NCBI RefSeq assembly: GCF_002160135.1
Contig: NZ_NFJZ01000001.1
Span: 430,277 to 494,276, forward strand
Direction of reading: 5' to 3'
DNA: 64,000 nucleotides
Source of the DNA: Lachnoclostridium sp. An196
GTDB lineage: Bacteria > Bacillota > Clostridia > Lachnospirales > Lachnospiraceae
Below are positions 7,764-16,223 of the stretch, piece after piece; the stretch's first letter is position 1, and each line of letters opens with the position of its first letter. The notes beneath the pieces were generated by a model. That model saw only the letters and a program-made list of their open reading frames with translations, had not been told where the DNA came from and did not search any database. The translations under genes were made by a program, and so were the position numbers.

Positions 7764-8717
7764 ATGAACGAGAGCAGAAAAGTATCCGGACTTGTAAACG
7801 AGTGGCTGGCTTCTGTGGAACCGAGAATCGCCAGGTCAACATATGTAAAGTATGAGCAGCTGGCCAGAAATTATATTGTGCCATATTTTGACACAATTAC
7901 ATGCAAAGAATTAGATAATAACCAGTTGCACCGTTTTTGCAGTGTTATTCATCAGAAAGAAAGCACTTCAAAGAGACCCTTATCTGTAGGAAACCAGAGA
8001 ACCATATTTATGATCATGAATAATACGCTGGATTATGCATATGATTCCCGCATACTGGATCAAAGATATTATATCCGCCCCAGACTGGCGCGTACGAGGA
8101 GGGTGGTGCAGGTATTTTCCCAGGAGCACCAAAGAAAGATCGAAGACTATGTGCTGCATCATGACGATGAATGCTCCCTGGCTGTCATGCTGGCGCTGTT
8201 CACAGGTCTGAGACTCGGCGAAATCTGCGCGCTGCAGTGGGAAGATATCAGCTTTGAGACGAATTCACTGTATGTCAACAAGACAGTTCAGCGTCTGAAT
8301 ACCACGAATAAAAGCGGGGATGCGAGAACAAAGCTCCTGGTTTCCCATCCAAAGAGCGCCGCCTCCAACCGGCTGATCCCGCTGCCTGCTTTTCTCATAA
8401 AATATCTGGGACAGTTTCCGCATGAAGCTGAGCATGCATACGTCCTGAACAATGAAATATACACGCCCATGGAGCCCCGGACACTTCAGTATCATTATCA
8501 GAAAATGCTGCAGAAAATCGGAGTTCCATATCTGAATTTCCATTGTCTGCGCCATACTTTCGCAACCAGATGCGTGACGCTTGGATGGGATATGAAGACT
8601 CTGAGCGAAATACTGGGCCATTTCGATATCAAGATTACGATGGAATACTATTTTCATTCCTCATTTGAATACAAACAGACACAGATGAACAAGATCATCC
8701 CGCTTTCACAGAATTAG
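7764..8717 (+). CDS. tyrosine recombinase (site-specific integrase), intact
   Basis: A 317-residue tyrosine recombinase. The N-terminal SAM-like core-binding domain covers about residues 10-95 and the catalytic domain about 120-305. All key residues are visible: R150 (TGLRLGE), K197 (PKSAASNRLIPLP), H260 and R263 (HCLRHT), H286 (LGHFD) and nucleophile Y295 (TMEYY). It should cut and rejoin DNA through a 3'-phosphotyrosine link. Start ATG 7764 follows AAAGGAG. The gene is isolated, flanked by inverted repeats, and sits just upstream of a large surface protein, a setting seen for recombinases that flip promoters. It could instead be the integrase of a lost element. Confidence 0.93.
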   Translation: MNESRKVSGLVNEWLASVEPRIARSTYVKYEQLARNYIVPYFDTITCKELDNNQLHRFCSVIHQKESTSKRPLSVGNQRTIFMIMNNTLDYAYDSRILDQRYYIRPRLARTRRVVQVFSQEHQRKIEDYVLHHDDECSLAVMLALFTGLRLGEICALQWEDISFETNSLYVNKTVQRLNTTNKSGDARTKLLVSHPKSAASNRLIPLPAFLIKYLGQFPHEAEHAYVLNNEIYTPMEPRTLQYHYQKMLQKIGVPYLNFHCLRHTFATRCVTLGWDMKTLSEILGHFDIKITMEYYFHSSFEYKQTQMNKIIPLSQN

Positions 8718-8723
8718 GTATTC
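8710..8723 (-). repeat. right inverted repeat flanking the recombinase gene
   Basis: ATTAGGTATTC (8713-8723) mirrors the left copy at 7641-7651. It overlaps the last codons of the recombinase gene (stop at 8715-8717), so an inversion would alter only the end of that gene. It lies 76 bp before the surface-protein start. Confidence 0.65.
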
Positions 8724-8752
8724 TATGAAATTTTTTTAAAAGTATACCAAAA
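8723..8752 (+). repeat. direct-repeat copy 2; gap before surface-protein gene
   Basis: CTATGAAA, a T-run, then TTTAAAAGTATACCAAAA, resembling 7653-7684. GGTAT (8717-8721) and ATACC (8744-8748) form a dyad around it. The 82 bp between the recombinase stop and the next ATG contain this element and an AGGAGG ribosome site, but I see no convincing -35/-10 pair for the surface-protein gene. Confidence 0.4.
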
Positions 8753-8799
8753 TCCTATGAATTCCTCCAGAGAGAAAGAGTTTATGAAGGAGGAAAAAA

Positions 8800-11700
8800 A
8801 TGAACAGGATGAAAAAGTTCATGGCAATGCTGTTGGCTGTTGTTCTTGTTGCACAGAGCGGATTTATGACGTATGCGACGGAAGACAATGGGTCTGCTGA
8901 TCAGATTCAGACGATCGATGCAACAGAAGAAGCCGAACCGGTTGAAGAAGCGGGGCCGGCTGTGGACGAGGTTGAGCAATCTGAAGAGGCTGCTGGCGAA
9001 GTAACAGAAGCTGAACAACCTTCCAGTGAGGAGATGACGGTTACGGAAGAACCAACAGACGAGAACGATTCGGGGGCTGTGGCTCCGTCAGCTGAGGAAG
9101 AGTCAGCAGTGGAAACAGAGCCGGCAGAAGGAACAAATGTGGTAACGGATACAGAATCAAAATCTGAGACTACGCAAGAACCTGTGGCTGAACCAGAAGA
9201 AACGCCAGTGCAGGAGACAAAGCCTTCTACGGAAACTTCAGAAAAAACGGAAGCGGAATTGACAGAAGAAGCAGTGGAAGAACCAATAGTTGCAGTGCCG
9301 GAAAGCACGATGACGGAACCATCAAATATAGATTTAATGTCAGCTGGCGCAGAGAATTCTGCAAATGAAGAAGTGCCTGAGTACATCAGTAGCAGAACAT
9401 TGTCTGTTGATGCTAGTTTAGAAGCTGCAGAGTCAGGAGTATATACGGATATTCAATCTGCTATCAATTTTATAAACGAACAGACAGATAAAGAGGACTG
9501 GACGATTATTGTTGAAAGTGGTGAATATGAAAGGTTTGTTGTACTGAGCGGACTAAATGGACTTACAGTAAAAACTGCGAAGGACGCAAATGTAACAATT
9601 AAAACTTTGAATGGTTTTGTACCAGAAGGCGTAACATTTGGAGGAGGTACGCCGGATACCGGCGGAGTCCAGTTGTGGAACGCGAATAATGTTGTCCTGG
9701 AGGGCCTTACTTTTAAAATTGGTGATGGTGATGATGGGACGCATCATATGAGAGCTGCAGTTTCCAATCATAGCGAAAGTACGGAACAGGCTGATAATTT
9801 TACAGTACAGAATTGTACTTTTGTCGGCAATGACAATATGAGCGGACAGGCAAATGGCAATGTGGGTATTTCAATCAGCTCCTTCGATTCATTCACGATA
9901 GAAGGGTGTACATTTACTAATCTAATGGAAGCTATTCGGGGACAGTCCGATAATGCAGATGTTGACACAGTAAATATTTTGGATAATGATTTTATTGACT
10001 GCAGTTTCGCTGTTCATGAATATGCAGGAAATGCTGATGAAAATGATCAGAGTGGTACATACAACTTCATTGGCAACAACGTAATAGGCAACAGCACTTT
10101 ATATAATAAAGCGTATTTCGAAGACCTGTATGTTGAGAATGAAGGACATGAAAGTGATGGATATACCATCAACATTGAGGAAAATACTTTTGAGAACGCC
10201 ATTGTTGGACTTGTAAATCTTGAGGATAATGCCGGGACGTCAGATAACGTATTTACGGACAATACCATAAACAAGAATACATTTGTGGTCACTGGAAGTA
10301 AAGTATCTGGCCAAATAGAAATGCACGCGAATTATACAGCACCTGAAAATGAGAAGGGTTATTGGCAGTGGACCGGAAAAGAAGATCCTGTAGGCGGGGG
10401 AAATCCGGAGGATGCTGCAGAGCAAATCCAAGAGGCCATTGACAAAGCTAATGAAGAAGGTTCCAACATTTTAAGGTTTGGAGTTGATGATCGCGATAAT
10501 TTTTTACTGACCTTTACCTGGTTTAAAGACATGATTTACTGGGTTACTGATGAAACACCCGACCCGGAGCCTACTCCTGATCCAGATCCAACACCTGGGG
10601 TGCCGGAATGGGAAAGATCGAAATCTAAAGAGGCTGCAAATTTAGATGAGAGTTATGAATCCAAGGTAACATTGTCATTGCCGTCCGCAGAAGAAAAACT
10701 TGTATCAGATGTTGTATTTGTGTTGGATAAATCCACCAGTGCCGATGTTGAAGATCAGGCCATTGAAATGCTGAATGATTTGAATACACAGCTGAAAAAC
10801 ACAGGTGCAGCAGTAAAAGTCGGGGTAGTTATCTTTAATAAAGAAGCGAATAATGTTCTTGAACTGACAGAACTAACTGACAGTACAATGAGCGGCATAG
10901 AAACTGCAATTCGAACGACGATCAGCAGTGGAACCAATACGCATGCAGGTCTGTTGGCTGGCATTGATATGCTGGAAAAGGACAGCGATGTAGATGACAG
11001 CCGCAAGTATCTGGTATTTGTAAGTGACGGCATTACCTACATATATAACGAGAATCCAACAGCGATCGGACTTGAGAATGGCGATTATACAAATGTCTTC
11101 CCCGGACCGGATAACTGGGTAACAAAATATGGAAATAGTGATGCGCCTGATGACTGGTCTGCATGGCTGGGAGAAATAGAGGGGCTTATTCAGACGGATA
11201 ATGGAAAATATGATGACACGTATAGAGAGCCATATCCTCCAGATGGAAGTGACAGTTACATCCACTATGATGATCGCGGAAATCATGCGATGTCTATTGA
11301 TAAAGCACTTTACTTAACGTATCAGACTTATCAGGAAGCAGCTTCTAAATATCATTGTTATGCAATGGGAGCGCAGTCGAGCGCGGCGGCATCTTATCCA
11401 TGGGCTACTTCTTTTATGGAGTATCTTGCAGGAGGAGAGGAAGTCAGCTTTGATACCATTAAGAATGATATTTATTATCTTCTGGATACAGGTAGTACAG
11501 TAATCGATGAGATTGGTTCCGGAGACGACTATAACTTTGATTTTGTTAACGAAGCAGAGAATTTAGTCCTGACAGTAGGAGGTACAGTATATACAACGGC
11601 TGTAAGTACTGGAAACCTGGGAGAAGGAGAGACTGCCCGCTATACATTTACAAGTCCTGGCGTAGAAGCGACAAATGGCGCCGAGGCCCCGTATGTATTG

Positions 11701-12585
11701 CATTATTACGCAGATGGAGCAGCGATTAAAGGAACAACGTATGGCGAATGTTTCGTCTGGGACATCAATGTACCGGTTTCCAATTTCGCGCCGGTCCAGC
11801 TGACCTACTCCGTAAAACTGACAAATCCGAAAACGGCAGCAGGCACCTACGGCCAGTACGATGCAGACGGAAGCGAGCAGTACGCAGGACTTTATACCAA
11901 CAACAGCGCGACGCTGTATCCGGTAGACAGCAACGGAAACGAGGGAACTCCGGAGGAGTTTAATAAACCCACCGTCAGCTACACCGTTCCCGAGACTCCC
12001 GTACCCGAGGAGCCGACCGCAGGAACCGCCACACTGAACATCACCAAGAAAGTGCAGACGAATAAGGGTGAAGCCAAGAAAGTGAGCACATCCTTCTACG
12101 CATCTATCTTTACGGACGACAAATATCAGAATCGTTACGGCAATGTGATCGAACTGAAACTGACAGATGCCAGCGAAGTGACCGTGACGGTGAACGTGGA
12201 GACGCCAGCAGACGGAAGCAGCCGTACCTACTATGTAATGGAGACGGATAAAGACGGAAATGTGGTAAGCAGCGGAAAAGACTTCGGCTACCAGATTGAT
12301 GTGAAGGGAAGCCAGGTGACGGTGTCTAAGACTGCCGTTACAGCGGATATCGTGATTACGAACCGGCAGGTGAAATCCGGAAGCGGTAGTCACGGCGGAA
12401 GCGGAAGCAGCGGAAGCGGCGACGGCAGTACAGGAAGCGCGGCCTCCACACCGCAGCAGGTCGGATCCGCTAAAACAGGGGATACCGGCAACCTTACACT
12501 GTATATAGTTCTGGCAGCTGTCGCAGTGGCCGCTCTGGGAGCATGCGGAGTTATTGTATATAAAAAGAGAAAACTTACGAAATAA
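8800..12585 (+). CDS. large cell-wall-anchored surface protein: beta-helix, VWA and Cna-B-like domains
   Basis: A 1261-residue secreted protein. Residues 1-27 are a signal peptide. Residues ~30-190 are a Glu/Thr/Pro-rich stalk. Residues ~200-510 read as a right-handed beta-helix with repeated N-V-T-I and F-T-I-E-G-C-T-F turns. A TPDPEPTPDPDPTPG hinge (~585-601) leads to a von Willebrand A domain with MIDAS residues D643-x-S645-x-S647, T712/T714 and D743. A Cna-B-like domain (~1076-1195) precedes a Gly/Ser linker, the sorting-like motif SAKTG (1223-1227), a membrane helix and a KKRK tail. It is likely an adhesin anchored by a sortase. Codons are AT-rich in most of the body but turn GC-rich from about base 11745, indicating a mosaic origin. 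A perfect AAGGAGG site precedes the ATG. Confidence 0.9.
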   Translation: MNRMKKFMAMLLAVVLVAQSGFMTYATEDNGSADQIQTIDATEEAEPVEEAGPAVDEVEQSEEAAGEVTEAEQPSSEEMTVTEEPTDENDSGAVAPSAEEESAVETEPAEGTNVVTDTESKSETTQEPVAEPEETPVQETKPSTETSEKTEAELTEEAVEEPIVAVPESTMTEPSNIDLMSAGAENSANEEVPEYISSRTLSVDASLEAAESGVYTDIQSAINFINEQTDKEDWTIIVESGEYERFVVLSGLNGLTVKTAKDANVTIKTLNGFVPEGVTFGGGTPDTGGVQLWNANNVVLEGLTFKIGDGDDGTHHMRAAVSNHSESTEQADNFTVQNCTFVGNDNMSGQANGNVGISISSFDSFTIEGCTFTNLMEAIRGQSDNADVDTVNILDNDFIDCSFAVHEYAGNADENDQSGTYNFIGNNVIGNSTLYNKAYFEDLYVENEGHESDGYTINIEENTFENAIVGLVNLEDNAGTSDNVFTDNTINKNTFVVTGSKVSGQIEMHANYTAPENEKGYWQWTGKEDPVGGGNPEDAAEQIQEAIDKANEEGSNILRFGVDDRDNFLLTFTWFKDMIYWVTDETPDPEPTPDPDPTPGVPEWERSKSKEAANLDESYESKVTLSLPSAEEKLVSDVVFVLDKSTSADVEDQAIEMLNDLNTQLKNTGAAVKVGVVIFNKEANNVLELTELTDSTMSGIETAIRTTISSGTNTHAGLLAGIDMLEKDSDVDDSRKYLVFVSDGITYIYNENPTAIGLENGDYTNVFPGPDNWVTKYGNSDAPDDWSAWLGEIEGLIQTDNGKYDDTYREPYPPDGSDSYIHYDDRGNHAMSIDKALYLTYQTYQEAASKYHCYAMGAQSSAAASYPWATSFMEYLAGGEEVSFDTIKNDIYYLLDTGSTVIDEIGSGDDYNFDFVNEAENLVLTVGGTVYTTAVSTGNLGEGETARYTFTSPGVEATNGAEAPYVLHYYADGAAIKGTTYGECFVWDINVPVSNFAPVQLTYSVKLTNPKTAAGTYGQYDADGSEQYAGLYTNNSATLYPVDSNGNEGTPEEFNKPTVSYTVPETPVPEEPTAGTATLNITKKVQTNKGEAKKVSTSFYASIFTDDKYQNRYGNVIELKLTDASEVTVTVNVETPADGSSRTYYVMETDKDGNVVSSGKDFGYQIDVKGSQVTVSKTAVTADIVITNRQVKSGSGSHGGSGSSGSGDGSTGSAASTPQQVGSAKTGDTGNLTLYIVLAAVAVAALGACGVIVYKKRKLTK

Positions 12586-12606
12586 AGTACAAAGGAAGTA
12601 AGAAAG

Positions 12607-14040
12607 ATGCCAAGAACCGTGAAAGATATTACAGGGAAACGGTTTGGGAAACTGGTTGTAGCCGGCTTTGCCGGCTACGGCCAGACAGGCAGACAAAGAA
12701 TCTCACTCTGGAAATGCCGGTGTGACTGCGGAAATACCTGCATCGCACAGGGATATCTGTTAAAGAGCGGCCGCAGGAAAAGCTGCGGCTGCATTCGTTC
12801 TACCCCGGATCAGATGATCGGGAAACGGTTTGGAAAACTGACTGTAATCGCTGAAGATTTGGATAATCATACGACGCTACAGAAGGTAATTTGCCGGTGT
12901 GACTGCGGACGGGAGAAAAGTATCGCAACACGGGATCTGAAAAGCGGAAAAGTCGTCAGCTGCGGATGTGACCGATTGTCGGTGCGGGGACGAAAAGATT
13001 ATCTGGAGCGTCAATATGATGAGAAGATCGAAGAAAAAATGGCGGCGTTCCGTCATGGCAATCTCTCTGCCATAGAAACTCTGGAAGAGTGGGTATATGT
13101 ATGGATTCGCAGCGTATTGCCGAATGTGGTGAAGGAAACGACGATCTGCATGTATGCTGAGACGATGGAACGACATGTTCTGCCTTCTTTGGGGAAAATA
13201 CGCCTGTGTGATATGACTGAGAAAGTGATCGGCCAATGGCTGGAAACTTTGCGGGTAACGCCCGTCTCGGGGACACAGAACGGATGTATGACAGAAGGCA
13301 CAGTGAGGAATACGTTGTCTGTTTTAAGCGGCTGTATGAGGGACGCTCAGAAAAGCAGTCTGATTGACAGGAATCCCTGCACAGAGTCCTCATGGATTCT
13401 GCAGGGGAGAAATGTATGGGAAGAAAAAGACTGGCTGGATGAAAATCAGCTTAAGGTATTAATGCCGGTATTATGTGCATATCAGGGAAAAGACGGATAT
13501 CCGTTGGGGTTAGGTTTTGAGATGATCCTGTATACCGGAATGACGCTGAGCGAGACAGCCGCCCTCCGCTGGGGAGAAGTGGACTTTGAAAACGGAGAAT
13601 TTCATCTGGAATATTTCCTTGCAGTAAAACGGGATTCCGGGCCGGAGGAAAATCGCAGATATGAACTGGAGCCTTTGACAGGCCGAAAAAAAAGGAACAT
13701 TCCTGTGCCGGACTCTCTGCTGAAACAGTTGGAGAATACGCGCAGACAATATCGGGGCGGTCCGGAAGAATTTGTTCTGAGTCAGTCGGAGAACGAGCCG
13801 GTCCGCATAGACCGGATGCGTGCGGCGTTGATGCGCAGGGCCCAGTCCTGCGGGTTGGGAAAGGTGACTCCCCGGATGCTGAGAGATACATATGCAGTTC
13901 ACGCAGTGCAGGCAGGGGCCAGCTCGGACATGATAGCGGAACTGATGGGGTTCGCGTCTTCTCAGCAGGTGATCCGCAGATATATGCCGCGGACAGGAAC
14001 AGACAAGAAAACTCTGGTAAATAAAATGTTTGAATACTGA
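12607..14040 (+). CDS. recombinase-like protein with duplicated Cys-rich N-terminus; catalytic residues lost
   Basis: A 477-residue protein starting 21 bp after the surface-protein gene, so probably cotranscribed. Residues ~5-61 and ~66-120 are two copies of a small module: IGKRFGKL(V/T)V, then CRCDCG, then SCGC, which looks like a zinc-binding or AP2/HNH-associated DNA-binding unit. Residues ~155-460 are a phage-integrase fold. The catalytic set is broken: Arg I is T313 (TGMTLSE instead of TGLRxGE), the HxxR box is R423-M-L-R426-D427, and the GH box is G448-F449; only Arg II and Y459 remain. It is therefore probably unable to recombine DNA alone and may act as a DNA-binding accessory factor or regulator. 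Confidence 0.85.
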   Translation: MPRTVKDITGKRFGKLVVAGFAGYGQTGRQRISLWKCRCDCGNTCIAQGYLLKSGRRKSCGCIRSTPDQMIGKRFGKLTVIAEDLDNHTTLQKVICRCDCGREKSIATRDLKSGKVVSCGCDRLSVRGRKDYLERQYDEKIEEKMAAFRHGNLSAIETLEEWVYVWIRSVLPNVVKETTICMYAETMERHVLPSLGKIRLCDMTEKVIGQWLETLRVTPVSGTQNGCMTEGTVRNTLSVLSGCMRDAQKSSLIDRNPCTESSWILQGRNVWEEKDWLDENQLKVLMPVLCAYQGKDGYPLGLGFEMILYTGMTLSETAALRWGEVDFENGEFHLEYFLAVKRDSGPEENRRYELEPLTGRKKRNIPVPDSLLKQLENTRRQYRGGPEEFVLSQSENEPVRIDRMRAALMRRAQSCGLGKVTPRMLRDTYAVHAVQAGASSDMIAELMGFASSQQVIRRYMPRTGTDKKTLVNKMFEY

Positions 14041-14073
14041 CCGTATACTGCCTCTTTGACCGGACAGGGAGGA

Positions 14074-14130
14074 GAGGAAGAAGCGGGAGACAAAGAGTCG
14101 GGAAGCAGACTTTTTGTCTCCCGCTTCCTC
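14074..14130 (+). terminator. long hairpin after the surface-protein operon
   Basis: GAGGAAG(AA)GCGGGAGACAAA at 14074-14094 pairs with TTTGTCTCCCGCTTCCTC at 14113-14130, an 18-bp stem with a 3-nt bulge and an 18-nt loop. No T-run follows, so termination efficiency is uncertain. It separates the accessory locus from the sporulation operon. Confidence 0.55.
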
Positions 14131-14140
14131 CGTCTTTGCG

Positions 14141-14169
14141 GTATAAAACCTGTCCCGGTCTCATATATT
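14141..14169 (+). promoter_or_regulatory. possible sigma-E promoter for the spoIIIA operon
   Basis: GTATAAA (14141-14147) and CATATATT (14162-14169), 14 bp apart, resemble the sporulation sigma-E consensus. In Bacillus subtilis spoIIIA is under sigma-E in the mother cell. The predicted start would leave only about 14 nt of leader, so the call is tentative. Confidence 0.35.
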
Positions 14170-14189
14170 GGGGGTAAGGAGTGGGAAAC

Positions 14190-15095
14190 ATGCAGTGTGA
14201 CGAAGTATTATCCATATTTCCAAAAGAGATCCGGGAGCTGGTACAGTCTCTCCATCTGTCTCCGGATGGGCTGCAGGAAATCCGGATCCGGGCGGGACGT
14301 CCGATATTGATCCGGTACCGGAACCGGGAACTGGTGACAGGCAGGACAGTGAGCCGGGACCGGACGGCAGAGATTCTGGCATATCTGGGAAGTTATTCTC
14401 TCTATGCCTATGAAGCTGAAATAAGACAGGGCTTTTTGTCCCTTCCGGGAGGCCACAGGGTGGGGCTCTCCGGAAAGGCGGTGATGGAAGCCGGGCGGGT
14501 GAAAACATTGGGAGAGATCTCCTCGCTGAATATCCGGTTCGCCCATCAGATCAGGGGCTGTGCGGATCCGCTGGTGCCGTATATATGGGAAGGGGAGAGA
14601 CTGCTGCATACATTGATCGTTTCCCCGCCGGGCAGAGGCAAAACGACTCTCCTCCGGGACTGTATCCGCCAGATCTCCGACGGCTCTGACACGCGTCCGG
14701 GAAAAACGGTCGGGGTTGTGGACGAGCGTTCGGAGATCGCCGGATGTTTTCGGGGAGTACCGGGAAACGATGTGGGGATGCGTACGGACGTGCTGGACGG
14801 CTGTCCGAAAGCGGAGGGTATGATGATGCTGATCCGGTCCATGGCTCCGGATGTAGTGGCTGTGGATGAGATCGGCGGCCGGGAAGACGCGGGATCGCTC
14901 CGCTATGCCATGAACTGCGGATGCGTCCTGCTCGCTACGGTCCACGGAAGCTGTATGGAGGAGCTGCTGCAAAAACCCGTGCTGAGAGAACTTGTCGAGC
15001 AGGGAATATTTGAAAGATATGTGTTCCTGGAAGCCGGGAAGATTCCCGGCAGGATCGGACAGATCCTGGACAGACAGGGGGAGAGTGTATGCTGA
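14190..15095 (+). CDS. spoIIIAA: stage III sporulation protein AA (secretion-type ATPase)
   Basis: A 301-residue P-loop ATPase related to type II/IV secretion ATPases, with Walker A SPPGRGKTT at about residue 145 and Walker B VVAVDEIGG at about 222. It is thought to power the channel joining mother cell and forespore. I place the start at ATG 14190, nine bases after AAGGAG; an in-frame GTG at 14181 would overlap that site. The stop overlaps the spoIIIAB ATG by 7 bases. It is the first gene of a complete eight-gene operon. Confidence 0.95.
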   Translation: MQCDEVLSIFPKEIRELVQSLHLSPDGLQEIRIRAGRPILIRYRNRELVTGRTVSRDRTAEILAYLGSYSLYAYEAEIRQGFLSLPGGHRVGLSGKAVMEAGRVKTLGEISSLNIRFAHQIRGCADPLVPYIWEGERLLHTLIVSPPGRGKTTLLRDCIRQISDGSDTRPGKTVGVVDERSEIAGCFRGVPGNDVGMRTDVLDGCPKAEGMMMLIRSMAPDVVAVDEIGGREDAGSLRYAMNCGCVLLATVHGSCMEELLQKPVLRELVEQGIFERYVFLEAGKIPGRIGQILDRQGESVC

Positions 15096-15607
15096 AGGCA
15101 GTAGGAATCCTGTGTATCCTGGCGGGAAGTACGGGGCTGGGCATGTCTATGGCCAGGGAACTGGAACTGCGGATCGAGGAACTGCTGCAGCTCCAGAAGC
15201 TGATGCTGCGGCTGAGGGGGGAGATCCGGTATATGCACCGGACCCTCCCGGAGGCTTTTTTTAATCTGGCCGGCAGCGCATCGCCTCCTTTTTCCGATTT
15301 TTTCCGTCAGACATCTCTGGAACTTCAGGATCGAAGCGGACAGACTGCGGAAGAGATCTGGACGCGGAATCTTCAGAAACATTTTTCGGGCCTGCATATT
15401 ACCAGACAGGAACTGACAGAACTGGAAAAACTGGGGAGCATGCTGGGCTGCCTGGATGTGGAGATGCAGGTGAGCACGCTGGATTATTATCTGGACCAGC
15501 TGAAACAGTCGGCGGAGCAGGCGGAACAGTCGGCGGAAAGCCGCAGAAAACTGTACCGGTATCTGGGAATTTTAAGCGGCGCTGTGTTGGCGGTTCTGAT
15601 CATATAA
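15089..15607 (+). CDS. spoIIIAB: stage III sporulation protein AB
   Basis: A 172-residue protein with an N-terminal membrane helix, a long helical region (ELRIEELLQLQKLMLRLRGEI) and a C-terminal helix (YLGILSGAVLAVLII), the GspF-like layout of SpoIIIAB. It overlaps spoIIIAA by 7 bases. It belongs to the mother-cell channel complex needed for late forespore gene expression. Confidence 0.92.
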   Translation: MLKAVGILCILAGSTGLGMSMARELELRIEELLQLQKLMLRLRGEIRYMHRTLPEAFFNLAGSASPPFSDFFRQTSLELQDRSGQTAEEIWTRNLQKHFSGLHITRQELTELEKLGSMLGCLDVEMQVSTLDYYLDQLKQSAEQAEQSAESRRKLYRYLGILSGAVLAVLII

Positions 15608-15632
15608 AGGAAGGACGGGAAACGGAAGAAAG

Positions 15633-15827
15633 ATGGATGAAACCATGATTTTCAAGATTGCCGCGGTGGGTATCCTGGTGTCGGTCCTTTCTCAGGTACT
15701 GAAGCACAGCGGGAGGGAGGAGCAGGCATTTCTGACCAGCCTTGCGGGACTGATTCTGGTGCTCCTGTGGATTGTTCCCTATGTATACGAATTGTTTACT
15801 ACCATGCAGCGGCTGTTTACTTTATAG
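15633..15827 (+). CDS. spoIIIAC: stage III sporulation protein AC
   Basis: A 64-residue membrane protein with two hydrophobic helices, the usual size for SpoIIIAC. The N-terminus MDETMIFKIAAVGILVSVLS and the K(H/S)SGREEQAFL loop match the family. It lies 25 bp after spoIIIAB and is followed after 11 bp by spoIIIAD. Confidence 0.93.
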   Translation: MDETMIFKIAAVGILVSVLSQVLKHSGREEQAFLTSLAGLILVLLWIVPYVYELFTTMQRLFTL

Positions 15828-15838
15828 GAGGAACAAAG

Positions 15839-16222
15839 ATGGTTCGGGTGGCTTTGCTGGGAATTGCAGGTGTGCTTCTGGCGCTGCAGCTGAAATCGTT
15901 AAAGTCAGAATATTCCATATATCTGTGTCTGGGAGTCAGTGCGCTTATTTTCTGGTATATGACGGAGCAGCTGGGAAGCATTCTGGAGGGACTGGAAATG
16001 ATCCAGGACACTCTGCCGCTGAATGCGGGATATATCCGGACACTGATCAAGATTGTGGGAATCACATATATTGCCGAATTTGCTTCTGATCTGTGCAAAG
16101 ACGCCGGATATCAGGCGGTGGCCGGACAGATCCAGATGTTTGGAAAGCTGTCGGTGCTTGCTGTCAGTATCCCCATTCTGACGGCGCTTCTGGATACCGT
16201 GCGGACATTCCTGGGAGGCTGA
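15839..16222 (+). CDS. spoIIIAD: stage III sporulation protein AD
   Basis: A 127-residue integral membrane protein with several helices and the conserved GYIRTLIKIVGITYIAEFAS segment typical of SpoIIIAD. The start is ATG 15839, directly after a TAGGAGGAAC ribosome site; the open frame upstream of it is not used. It is the partner of SpoIIIAC and SpoIIIAE in the feeding-tube complex. Confidence 0.94.
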   Translation: MVRVALLGIAGVLLALQLKSLKSEYSIYLCLGVSALIFWYMTEQLGSILEGLEMIQDTLPLNAGYIRTLIKIVGITYIAEFASDLCKDAGYQAVAGQIQMFGKLSVLAVSIPILTALLDTVRTFLGG

Positions 16223-16223
16223 C

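Noticed and set aside
8800..12585. Surface protein as a pectate lyase
   Set aside because: The beta-helix part lacks visible catalytic Asp/Lys/Arg clusters of lyases and is joined to VWA and wall-anchor parts, which favours adhesion.
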